Made by a program: the position numbers and the translations under genes. This document shows, piece by piece, positions 27,571 to 35,534 of a stretch of DNA of 64,000 nucleotides (position 1 is the first letter of the stretch; every line of letters starts with the position of its first letter). The notes below the pieces were generated by a model. The model was not told the DNA's origin. It was given only the letters and a program-made list of their open reading frames with translations, and searched no databases. Where the stretch lies: NCBI GenBank assembly GCA_041946965.1, contig JBHGBM010000025.1, positions 1 to 64,000 on the forward strand, written 5' to 3'. Source of the DNA: JBHGBM01 sp041946965. Lineage in GTDB: Bacteria > Acidobacteriota > Terriglobia > Bryobacterales > Bryobacteraceae.

Positions 27571-28761
27571 TCAGAAGGTGTAGTTCAGCAGGATGTAGGG
27601 ACACGTATAGGAGTGTCCGGGGGTGACGCGCTTGAGAAACTCGCCGGGGATGGCGCGCCCCACGGCGGCGCCGATCTGTAGCTGCTTGGAGAGCGAGTAA
27701 GCCGCTTCCACCGCAAACTCCTCGCCCACATGGCGGCCCGCCGAGCCGTCCGGCACGCGGAAGAGGGGCGTCCCCGGGGCGTTGTACAGAAAATCGCGAG
27801 TGCTCGCCAGCCACCAGTTGTGGAAATGCCCGCCTGCCAGCCATCGCGGGCGCGGCTTCAGTTCGAGGCCGAAATGCACATCGTGGATATTGCGCCAGCC
27901 CACCTGGTCGGTGTAGCCGTATTTCGAGTGCGGCGTGGGGTAGAGGGAATCGAAGGTGCCGCGGCGGTTGTCGCCGGGGTCCCGGTCGCCGGAGGCGTAG
28001 TTGTACTCGGCGATAAGGCGGGGACTCCACGGCGCGCGGACCGTGTAGCCCGCCAGCCAGTGTCCGGCCCAGGCGCGCAGATCCTGCCGCGCCGCCGTGC
28101 CCGCCTGGAAGGCCATTTCCACGCTGTAATCGAAGCCTCCCGGCAGCTTGCCCGCGCGGCGCGCGCCGTAGGTCCTAAAATCGAGACCGGGTGCCACGCG
28201 CCACAGCGCGTACGCCTCGCCCGGCGCCGCGGAGGCGTAGAGGCCGTGGAAATTGTTGCCGGTATCCGGGCGGTTGAACCGGTCGTCCCGGATCACCACC
28301 ACCGAAGACGCCCAGGCATCCAGGCGCACGCCCGCGAAGCGCACGGTGGCGCGCACGGCGTCGAAGGTGCGCGCGGTGTTGCTCCAACTGGTGTGGCCGA
28401 TGAGCCGCTGCTCGCCGAAGACCAACTCCTGGCGGCCGGCGCGCAGCCCGAAAGATTTCTTATCGGAGTCGCCCAGCTCCAGGTAGCCCTGGCGCAAGTC
28501 CATGGAGTCCTTGTAAGGAGGCCCGCTGGGCACGCGCTGGTTGCCCCAGATGCGCGCGTCCTGGCCCTGCACGAAGAACTTCAGCCAATCGGTGGGCCGG
28601 ATGCCGAGATTCAGCCGCACGCGGTTGAGCGCGTGGGTGTCGCCGTTCGCTTCGCGGAACGCCATGCCCTGGAACGATTCCACGCGCATGCGGTATTCGC
28701 CGCCGAACTGCACCCAGGACGGGAGATGCCCCACGAAGGCGGCGATCAGCAGCGGAATCAT
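27571..28761 (-). CDS. Alginate-export-family outer membrane beta-barrel protein
   Basis: A 396-residue barrel protein with a short signal peptide (MIPLLIAAFVGHLPS) and the family pattern of DUF1302/alginate_exp porins: FGGEYRMRVESFQG, GIRPTDWLKFFVQGQDARIW, RAGRQELVFGEQRLIG and the final aromatic strand LLNYTF ending in Phe, the outer-membrane assembly signal. The start ATG at 28761 overlaps the nrfA stop as ATGA. I infer an outer membrane pore serving the NrfHA system; the ligand is unknown. Confidence 0.8.
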   Translation of the reverse strand: MIPLLIAAFVGHLPSWVQFGGEYRMRVESFQGMAFREANGDTHALNRVRLNLGIRPTDWLKFFVQGQDARIWGNQRVPSGPPYKDSMDLRQGYLELGDSDKKSFGLRAGRQELVFGEQRLIGHTSWSNTARTFDAVRATVRFAGVRLDAWASSVVVIRDDRFNRPDTGNNFHGLYASAAPGEAYALWRVAPGLDFRTYGARRAGKLPGGFDYSVEMAFQAGTAARQDLRAWAGHWLAGYTVRAPWSPRLIAEYNYASGDRDPGDNRRGTFDSLYPTPHSKYGYTDQVGWRNIHDVHFGLELKPRPRWLAGGHFHNWWLASTRDFLYNAPGTPLFRVPDGSAGRHVGEEFAVEAAYSLSKQLQIGAAVGRAIPGEFLKRVTPGHSYTCPYILLNYTF

Positions 28762-30068
28762 ATCCGCTTGCCCGCGCGGATAGCGGCGAGTTGGCCCTGG
28801 CGCGCGTAATCGATGGCCTCTCCCAGAATGCGCGCGGCTTCCTGCGGCGCGTGGAAGCCCATGGAGTTTTCGGCGTTGACGAAATCGGCGCGGAACTGGG
28901 CCTTGCGCTGGAGCTTCAGGGCTTCGGCAAGCTGCTGGTCCGTGGCGCCCGCGGCGCGGGCGGCCTTGATCTCGTCGTAAAGCGCGATGAGCGCGTCCTC
29001 CGCGCGGCCGAGCAGCTTCGCGTGCCGGTCCTGTATGGCCTCCGCGCGCGCTTTCATCTCCTCGGCGGAGAACGGATGGCACGCCAGGCAGGCGCGTTCC
29101 ACGTTGAGCAGCGGGCTGCGCACGTGATGGTCGCTTACTTTGACCGCGCCTTCGCGTTTGTAAGGCATGTGGCAATCGGCGCAGGCCACGCCCGAGCGCG
29201 CGTGTATGCCCTGGTTCCAGGTTTCGAACTCGGGGTGCTGCGCTTTCAGAACCGCCGCGCCGGTCTCGGCGTGTTTCCAATCGGAGAAGCCGATCTCGTC
29301 ATAGTAGGCTTCCACGTCATCCACCGTGAGACCCTTGGCCCAAGGGTAGGTCACCAGGCTGGCGCCCGGCGCGAAGTAGTATTCCACGTGGCACTGCCCG
29401 CACACGAATGTACGCATCTCCTGGCGCGAGGCCATGGTGTTGGGGTCGTAATCCGGCGACTTCTTGACCGCCTTGATGGCGTTGAGGAAGGCCGGGCGGG
29501 TGACGCGCAACTGCATGGTCTTGGGGTCGTGGCAGTCGAGGCAGCCCACCGGGTGCGAGACCAGCTTGCGCGCTTCGGCGAACGGCATGGCACACATTTT
29601 CGCGAACCCGGCCATTACGTCGCCCCCGCCCAGCTTGCGATAGGCCGGCAGGACGGAGGCGTGGCAGTGCAGGCAGCTTCCGGGCTGGGCCTTCTTCTTC
29701 GTGCGCTCGGTTTCGTCCTGGTCGCGAAGCGAGAAGGCGTGGCCGTGCTCCTCGCGGTAATCGAGCGAAAACGCGTAGCCCGCGAAAATGCGCCGCAGCC
29801 GCGGGTCGGCATCCAGGCGGCTGAAGGCCTCGCTGCCGCCGTAGCGCGTGCGCCGGGCCTCCACGGTGCGCTTGAAGCCGTCGTACTCGCGGGGAAAATT
29901 CCTGCCCCATTCGGCGGGCTCCACGGTGTCCTCGGTGAGGTTCGCCACCTGGACAAACGAGACGCGCGCCTCCTGTTTCCGGTCGCGCACGTTCATCAGC
30001 AGCATGAGCACGGCGAACGTGACCGCGGCGGCGCCGGCGATCAAAGCGATGTAAGTGGAGCGCTTCAC
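28758..30068 (-). CDS. nrfA: Ammonia-forming cytochrome c nitrite reductase NrfA (CXXCH heme-1 type)
   Basis: A 436-residue pentaheme enzyme that reduces nitrite to ammonia. An N-terminal membrane helix (residues 6-27) is either a signal or an anchor. Five heme motifs are visible: CLHCH at 132-136, CLDCH 176-180, CGQCH 223-227, CADCH 296-300 (followed by MP) and CLACH 327-331. The order and spacing match NrfA, but heme 1, the active-site heme, has CXXCH where most NrfA have CXXCK. CXXCH-type NrfA are known. A KKK cluster at 124-126 precedes it. nrfH lies 3 nt upstream and a porin gene is coupled downstream. Confidence 0.93.
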   Translation of the reverse strand: MKRSTYIALIAGAAAVTFAVLMLLMNVRDRKQEARVSFVQVANLTEDTVEPAEWGRNFPREYDGFKRTVEARRTRYGGSEAFSRLDADPRLRRIFAGYAFSLDYREEHGHAFSLRDQDETERTKKKAQPGSCLHCHASVLPAYRKLGGGDVMAGFAKMCAMPFAEARKLVSHPVGCLDCHDPKTMQLRVTRPAFLNAIKAVKKSPDYDPNTMASRQEMRTFVCGQCHVEYYFAPGASLVTYPWAKGLTVDDVEAYYDEIGFSDWKHAETGAAVLKAQHPEFETWNQGIHARSGVACADCHMPYKREGAVKVSDHHVRSPLLNVERACLACHPFSAEEMKARAEAIQDRHAKLLGRAEDALIALYDEIKAARAAGATDQQLAEALKLQRKAQFRADFVNAENSMGFHAPQEAARILGEAIDYARQGQLAAIRAGKRI

Positions 30069-30071
30069 TGT

Positions 30072-30497
30072 CTATCTCCTTGGACCGTGGCCCACGCCCG
30101 CGTGGCAGCGGAGGCAGTCGTCGCCCATGGCGGCATCCTCCACCAGCGCCGCGTGGCAGCGCACGCAGTTGGCGCGCAGTCTTTCGGCGTTGACGGGACG
30201 CAGCCGTATGGGGTCTCCGTAACTGGCGAGCGTGAACTTCACCGAATGATTCCAGCCGTTATCGGCCTTGGTGATCATCTTGGGAACGATCCGGTGGGGT
30301 GAATGGCAGTCGTTGCAGACAGCGCGCGCGTGATGGCTGGATTTCCGCCAGCCCTCCAGGTACTCGCGCATCACGTGACAGTTCGCGCAGGCATTCGGAT
30401 CGTCGCTGAAATAAGAGAGGCCCTCGGCGAAATGGAACGTGTAGGCTCCGGCGCCGGCCAGCACGCCGACGACGGCGCTCAGCACACCGCGCAACAT
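30072..30497 (-). CDS. nrfH: Cytochrome c nitrite reductase small subunit NrfH
   Basis: A 141-residue membrane-bound tetraheme cytochrome of the NapC/NirT family. It has one N-terminal helix (about 5-25) and heme motifs CANCH at 37-41, CNDCH 61-65, CVRCH 111-115 and CLRCH 128-132; Met43 in CHVM is the likely unusual heme-1 ligand known from NrfH. It oxidises menaquinol and passes electrons to NrfA, encoded 3 nt downstream. The order nrfH-nrfA is standard. Confidence 0.93.
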   Translation of the reverse strand: MLRGVLSAVVGVLAGAGAYTFHFAEGLSYFSDDPNACANCHVMREYLEGWRKSSHHARAVCNDCHSPHRIVPKMITKADNGWNHSVKFTLASYGDPIRLRPVNAERLRANCVRCHAALVEDAAMGDDCLRCHAGVGHGPRR

Positions 30498-30511
30498 ACT
30501 CCGAGTTTATT

Positions 30512-33325
30512 TCAGTTTTCGAACCGAATCTCGTTTGAGCGCGCCGTGCCGATGGCGATCGTGACGGTTTGCACGCCGGAGGGCAGGCCCGCGGGCAGTT
30601 CCACGTTCACCTGGTACAGGCCCTGAAAGCCCGGGGCGAGTCCGCTGTAGGCCACGGCCGCCGGCCGCGCTCCGATGAAAGCCTGCACGGCCAGCACGGT
30701 GCGCGGCGGGTCCCCCGCACCCACCGGGCCCAGTCCGGTACAGTACACCTCCAGGAAATTGCCCGCGCGCCGCACGGCGAAGATGCCGGGGGCCACCGCG
30801 GATACGGTGAACGGGAACGGAGAGGAGGCGCTCTGCGCGTTCGCCACCACCAGCGTAGCGGCGCCGGGACGGACGTCGCCAGGCACCACAAAATTGATCT
30901 GCCCGGCGTTGGCGAACAGCACGGAGGCGGACCGCCCGGCGATCGAGACCCGCGCCGATTCCCCGAAGTTGGCGCCGAAGATCGTGGCGATCGATCCGGG
31001 CGCGATGCCCGGCTGGTAGGAGGCTGCGTTGAGCACGGAAGCCACCTGCGGCACGGCGCTGCCAGCGCTCAGGACCAGCGCGGACTCCCCCGCGCCTTCC
31101 ACCCAAACGCGGAGCTGGTTGACGGCTGCCGGCCCGGGGTTCCACTGGAGCCGCGCCTTACCGTCGTCATCGGTGACCGGAGAGGCCGGCGAAACCCTGC
31201 CGCCCTCCGACGCCGCGGCCAGCAGCCGGACTCCGGGATAGGGCAATCCGTTGATGTCCGTGGCACGCACCACCAGCGGATCGCGCGAGACTTCCACCAC
31301 CCGCAAGCCGGCGGGTTCGGCCACCTGAATGCGGGCGGCGGCGGTGTGATAGCGCGGGTCGCGCGGCGTGGCCAGAAGCTCCTCCACCCCGGCGCGCACG
31401 CCCGTGAGCGGGAAGTTCGCGGACCTGGCGCCGGCCGGGATGGTGACCACCGCGGGGGCGCTGGCCACGCCGTTGCGGCGGTCGAGGACGATTTCGAGCG
31501 GCACGGCGGGCGCGGTATCCACGGCGGCGGTGACGGTTGCCGTGCGGCCCGCGATCACGCCCGCGGCGGGAAATACGGAGAGCCGCAGGTTCAGTTTCAG
31601 ACTGGTGTCCGCAACCGCGCGGCCGCCGGTCGCCTTCCCGTTGTAGAATTCCTCGAACCGCTCCCGGAACTGGTTGAGCTTGGCGAGGGAATCGGCGCTG
31701 GGCTGGTCTCCCTGCCGCACAATCAGGATGAAGGCGAAGCGGAAGCGGCGCTGCGCCACGGTGTGGTCCGGCGTGCGGCGGCCCACGGCGGAAATGATCT
31801 CGTCCAACCGCACGTCGCGGCGCTGGCCGTCAAAAGCCACGCCCGGCTGCGGCATTCGTTGCAGGAAAGAAAGCGGCGCCCCGGAAACGTAAAACATGGC
31901 GTGCTCGGGCTCCACTTCTTCGGGAGCGCGGAAACCCATCAGGTACTGGTCAAGCGGTGAATAGCCCTGAACGGTCGCCGTGGTCAGGAAACGCGGCGTG
32001 GCGGCCGGGCCGTTATCCTGTATGCGGTTGCCCTCCAGAAGCGAGGCCTCCGAGTTGAAGCCGAAATACCAGTGCGCGTTCTGGAATCCGAGCATGGGCT
32101 TGGCGCGCGGGTCGTCCGGCGCGGGCACGCTGGCGTAAGCCAGAAAAAGGTGGCCGGCTTCATGCGCGAGCACCGTGACGGGCGTATCGCGGGCGGGGCT
32201 GCGGCCGCTCACCACGGCGTCCGGGCTGGCCGGATACTGGCTCAGCGGCCCCATGTTCATGATGGCCTGAAGGCGCGCGGCGGAGCCGAATTCCGCGCCG
32301 GCTTCCACGGTCCTGTCGCCGTAGCCGGTGCGGCTGTTGCGCACCGTGAATTCGTAGGCCACCGCGCTGGTCATGGAGGGGATGTCCAGGTCGTTGAAGA
32401 TCGCCAGGTAGTCGTAGGCGTCCTCGTGGGTCTGATAAAACCTCTGGACGGCCGTGTTCACGTCGATTTCCAGGTTGCCGCCGAAGCGCTCGCCGATGGT
32501 GGAGTCGTACTCCGCCGACGGATCGTTGGCGAAGGAAACCAGCGTGGTGGCCCCGCGCAAGCCCCCGGGCGAAATGCCGACCACGGCTCCGCCGGTGGCG
32601 ATTCCCCGCCAGGCGAACTCGATCCGCCCGTCCGGGTAGAGCCGCACCTGAAACGTCTGCTGCGCGCCGGCGCCAAAGTCGGAATACTCCGGCACGCCGT
32701 CCCAGGTGACCACGAACCGGCCGGTATCGGCGAGCACTCGAACGCCGCCCGAGGATCTGGAGGGGTCCAGGTCCTCGAACAGGGGCGCGATGCGCGGCGG
32801 GCCGGCGGCCACGCGGCCGAGCGACCGCTCCGAGGAGGACGTGTCCGGGGCCGTGAACGTCAGGTTGCCGTCGCTGTTGATCCATACCTGGCGGTAGGTG
32901 GAACCGAAGAAGGAAAAAGCGAAAGGCAGTGAGGCTTCGCGCGCATCGTCGTCCTCCAGCCCGTTCAACGGCGTGCCGGCGCCGGCGGCGGCGGCGTCGT
33001 AGCCCTCCGGCCCGATCGTGTAACGGTACTTCGCGGCCCCGGCCAGCGGCTCGAAGGTAAGCGAGCGGCGGTCCAGGTTGAACTCGTTGCGCCGCGAGAC
33101 CACCCCGTCGGCATCCTCCATGATGACGATGTCGCCCAGGTCGTAAACCTTGCCGGTGCGCGGGGCGGCCAGGGGCCTGATGCGCCCGCCGCGAAGCGCC
33201 TGCCGGTGCAGGAAACGCTCCTCCTCGAACAGATCCGGCCGCGAGCCGCACAGGGATCTGTCCAGGCGGGAGTAAGAGGGCCAGGCCCAGGCCAGGAGGA
33301 CAAAGAAAACAGCGAGACGACCCAT
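30512..33325 (-). CDS. Secreted metalloprotease-like protein with Solibacter-type C-terminal domain
   Basis: A 937-residue exported protein. After the signal peptide (residues 1-19) comes a region at about 90-250 with the nidogen-like pattern FAFSFFGSTYRQVWINSDGN. A zinc-protease-like HEAGH motif in VLAHEAGHLFLAY is near residue 390. Two Ig-like/big-type domains follow (about 590-760). The last 200 residues, starting SVLNAASYQPGIAPGSIATI and including VYCTGLGPV, match the Solibacter uncharacterised C-terminal domain (TIGR03437). The substrate is unknown; the C-terminal domain probably serves sorting or attachment. It lies 14 nt behind nrfH but reads toward it from upstream. Confidence 0.78.
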   Translation of the reverse strand: MGRLAVFFVLLAWAWPSYSRLDRSLCGSRPDLFEEERFLHRQALRGGRIRPLAAPRTGKVYDLGDIVIMEDADGVVSRRNEFNLDRRSLTFEPLAGAAKYRYTIGPEGYDAAAAGAGTPLNGLEDDDAREASLPFAFSFFGSTYRQVWINSDGNLTFTAPDTSSSERSLGRVAAGPPRIAPLFEDLDPSRSSGGVRVLADTGRFVVTWDGVPEYSDFGAGAQQTFQVRLYPDGRIEFAWRGIATGGAVVGISPGGLRGATTLVSFANDPSAEYDSTIGERFGGNLEIDVNTAVQRFYQTHEDAYDYLAIFNDLDIPSMTSAVAYEFTVRNSRTGYGDRTVEAGAEFGSAARLQAIMNMGPLSQYPASPDAVVSGRSPARDTPVTVLAHEAGHLFLAYASVPAPDDPRAKPMLGFQNAHWYFGFNSEASLLEGNRIQDNGPAATPRFLTTATVQGYSPLDQYLMGFRAPEEVEPEHAMFYVSGAPLSFLQRMPQPGVAFDGQRRDVRLDEIISAVGRRTPDHTVAQRRFRFAFILIVRQGDQPSADSLAKLNQFRERFEEFYNGKATGGRAVADTSLKLNLRLSVFPAAGVIAGRTATVTAAVDTAPAVPLEIVLDRRNGVASAPAVVTIPAGARSANFPLTGVRAGVEELLATPRDPRYHTAAARIQVAEPAGLRVVEVSRDPLVVRATDINGLPYPGVRLLAAASEGGRVSPASPVTDDDGKARLQWNPGPAAVNQLRVWVEGAGESALVLSAGSAVPQVASVLNAASYQPGIAPGSIATIFGANFGESARVSIAGRSASVLFANAGQINFVVPGDVRPGAATLVVANAQSASSPFPFTVSAVAPGIFAVRRAGNFLEVYCTGLGPVGAGDPPRTVLAVQAFIGARPAAVAYSGLAPGFQGLYQVNVELPAGLPSGVQTVTIAIGTARSNEIRFEN

Positions 33326-33341
33326 ACTGAGGTACCCCTAT

Positions 33342-33369
33342 TGTCCCATGGACCGGGAAACCGGGGACA
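33342..33369 (+). promoter_or_regulatory. Small GAAA-loop hairpin in a divergent promoter region
   Basis: TGTCC (33342-33346) can pair with GGACA (33365-33369), and inside it CCGG-GAAA-CCGG (33353-33364) forms a short stem with a GNRA-type loop; six bases bulge on the left side. It lies between two divergent genes. Two TTTTTC runs follow before the plus-strand start. No function can be assigned. Confidence 0.25.
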
Positions 33370-33408
33370 GACGGATCCGGCCGCGGTTTTTCCCGGTTTT
33401 TCGCTATC

Positions 33409-34275
33409 ATGGCGCGTATGCCTTTCTGCACGAACTGCGGAACGCAAATCAACGAGCAATCCCGCTTTTGCAGCGGATGCGGGCGGCCCATGGGCGGCGG
33501 CGCCGGCGCGGGGCCTGCGGTGGCGGTCGAGCCGCTGGAATACACCATTCAGGGCGATAACCTTCAGATCGCACGGGTGAAACTGCGCCCCGGCCAGGAG
33601 GTTTTCGCCGAAGCCGGCAAGATGGTTTACAAGACCCCCAACGTCCAGTGGGAAACGCGCATGAGCGGCGACTCGCTGGGCCAGAAGCTGCTGGGCGCGC
33701 TGAAGCGCGGGATCATGGGCGAGTCGCTCTTCATGACCTACTTCCGCGCCAACGGCGAGGGCGAAGTGGGCTTCGCCGGCGATTACCCGGGCCGCATCCA
33801 GGTGTTCGATCTGCAACCCGGTCAGAGCGTGCTGGCGCAGCGCGACTCCTTCCTTTTCGCGCAGCCCAGCGTGCAGCTTTCCGTGGCGCTGGTGAAGAAG
33901 ATCGGCGCCGGGCTGTTCGGCGGCGAGGGCTTCATTCTCGAGAAGCTGACGGGACCGGGGACCGTGTTCATTCACGGCGGCGGCGATTTCGTCGAGTTCA
34001 CCCTGGCGCACGGAGCAACGCTCCAGGTGGATACCGGCTGCATCGTGGCTTTCGATGAGAGCGTAAGCTATGACATTCAGCTCGCGGGCGGCATCAAGAC
34101 CGCGGTGTTCGGCGGCGAAGGCCTGTTCCTCGCCACCATGACCGGCCCCGGGCGGGTCATCATTCAGAGCCTCACGCTCGCCAAGTTGCGGCGCGAGCTT
34201 TCGCCGATGAAGAGCGGCGGCAACGAGCGCAGCGGCCTGGGCGCCGTCACCGGCCTTTTCGGCAGCGAGGACTGA
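33409..34275 (+). CDS. AIM24/TIGR00266-family protein with N-terminal zinc ribbon
   Basis: A 288-residue protein. The N-terminus is a zinc ribbon with Cys7, Cys10, Cys21 and Cys24 (FCTNCG and FCSGCG). After a Gly/Ala linker the AIM24-type beta-helix-like domain runs from about 45 to 265, with DNLQIARVKLRPGQEVFAEA, IMGESLFMTYFRANGEGEVG and GGGDFVEFTLAHG. The family is widespread but poorly understood; the yeast mitochondrial relative Aim24 supports inner-membrane organisation. The ATG at 33418 is an equally good start. The stop overlaps the hpnE ATG as TGATG. Confidence 0.82.
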   Translation: MARMPFCTNCGTQINEQSRFCSGCGRPMGGGAGAGPAVAVEPLEYTIQGDNLQIARVKLRPGQEVFAEAGKMVYKTPNVQWETRMSGDSLGQKLLGALKRGIMGESLFMTYFRANGEGEVGFAGDYPGRIQVFDLQPGQSVLAQRDSFLFAQPSVQLSVALVKKIGAGLFGGEGFILEKLTGPGTVFIHGGGDFVEFTLAHGATLQVDTGCIVAFDESVSYDIQLAGGIKTAVFGGEGLFLATMTGPGRVIIQSLTLAKLRRELSPMKSGGNERSGLGAVTGLFGSED

Positions 34276-35534
34276 TGGCGCGCGCGGCGGTGATCGGCGG
34301 CGGGCTGGCCGGCCTGGCGGCCGCCGCGGCGCTCGGCGAGGCGGGATACGGCGTGGACGTGTTCGAGGCCCGGCCCTTCCTCGGCGGGCGCGCCGCCTCC
34401 TACCCCATCGACGGCGAGATCATCGACAACTGCCAGCACATCCTGCTGCGCTGTTGCACCAACCTGCTGAATTTTTACCGGCGGCTGGGCGTGGAGCAGT
34501 GTGTGCGCTTCTACCGCGAATACACCTTCATCGAGCCGGGCGGTCGCGCCTCCACGCTCCGCCGCAGTCTGGGGTCTTTTGCGCGCCTCGAATTCCTTAA
34601 CGCGAGGGAAAAGCTGGCGGTCGCCCGCGCCATGCTGGCGCTGCGGCGCGAGCGCACCCGGCGCACCGACCTCGACCGGATCTCCATGCTCGACTGGCTG
34701 TTGCAGAAGCGGCAGCCCGCGCGCGCCATCGACCGCTTCTGGAGGCAGGTGCTGGTCAGCGCGCTCAACGAAGACCTGGACCGGATGGCCGCACGCCACG
34801 GCTTCCAGGTCTTCTGGCTGGGCTTTCTGGCGAGCGCGAACGCTTACGAAATGGGCGTGCCCACGGTTCCTTTGAGCGACCTGTACGATCCTGCGCGCTG
34901 GAAACAGGCCCCCGCGATCGCGCTGCACACGCGCGCGCCGGTGGAGCGCATCGAGGTGGTGGATGGCGTGGTGCGCGGCCTGAGGGTGGCGGGCGAGACG
35001 CACTCCGCCGACGTGTACGTCTCCGCCGTGCCCTTCGAGCGCCTGTCCGCGCTGGCGCCGGAAACCGGCATCCCGGCCGATCTGCTCGCGTATTCGCCCA
35101 TCACCGGCATCCACCTCTGGTTCGACCGCCCGGTCATGAACCTGCCACACGCCACGTTGCTCGGCCGCACCATCCAGTGGGTTTTCAACAAGCACGAGGG
35201 CCGCTACCTGCTGCTGGTGGTGAGCGCTTCGCGCGACCTGCTCCCCATGAGCCGGGCCGACGTGCTGGCCATCGCGCAATACGAACTCCGCGAGTTCTTC
35301 CCGGCCGCCTGCGAGGCAAAACTCGAAAAGGCCCACGTGGTGAAAGAGGCGCGGGCCACCTTTTCCGCCGCGCCCAACACCGAGGCGCTGCGTCCGGGGC
35401 CGCAAAGCGCGGTGCGCAACCTGTTCCTGGCGGGCGACTGGACCCGCAGCGGCTGGCCGCCCACCATGGAAGGCGCGGTGCGCAGCGGTTATCTCGCGGC
35501 GGAAGCCATCACCGGGCGGTCATTTTGCGTATAG
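34275..35534 (+). CDS. hpnE: Hydroxysqualene dehydroxylase HpnE (squalene-associated FAD protein)
   Basis: A 419-residue FAD-dependent amine-oxidase-fold enzyme. The dinucleotide motif GGGLAGLAAA is at 7-16 and the HpnE-like DNCQHILLRCCTNLL is near 53-67; the C-terminal FAD contact LAGDWTRSGWPPTMEGAVRS is near 390. HpnE converts hydroxysqualene to squalene for hopanoid synthesis. Other hopanoid genes (hpnC, hpnD, shc) are not in the window. It is coupled to the AIM24-like gene, and its end overlaps the next gene on the other strand by 15 nt. Confidence 0.88.
   Translation: MARAAVIGGGLAGLAAAAALGEAGYGVDVFEARPFLGGRAASYPIDGEIIDNCQHILLRCCTNLLNFYRRLGVEQCVRFYREYTFIEPGGRASTLRRSLGSFARLEFLNAREKLAVARAMLALRRERTRRTDLDRISMLDWLLQKRQPARAIDRFWRQVLVSALNEDLDRMAARHGFQVFWLGFLASANAYEMGVPTVPLSDLYDPARWKQAPAIALHTRAPVERIEVVDGVVRGLRVAGETHSADVYVSAVPFERLSALAPETGIPADLLAYSPITGIHLWFDRPVMNLPHATLLGRTIQWVFNKHEGRYLLLVVSASRDLLPMSRADVLAIAQYELREFFPAACEAKLEKAHVVKEARATFSAAPNTEALRPGPQSAVRNLFLAGDWTRSGWPPTMEGAVRSGYLAAEAITGRSFCV

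Noticed and set aside
23224..27681. A 1485-codon open frame on the plus strand
   Set aside because: It is antisense to the CPBP gene and out of frame with mqnC. Its product is Arg/Gln/His-rich low-complexity sequence, a GC-codon artefact.
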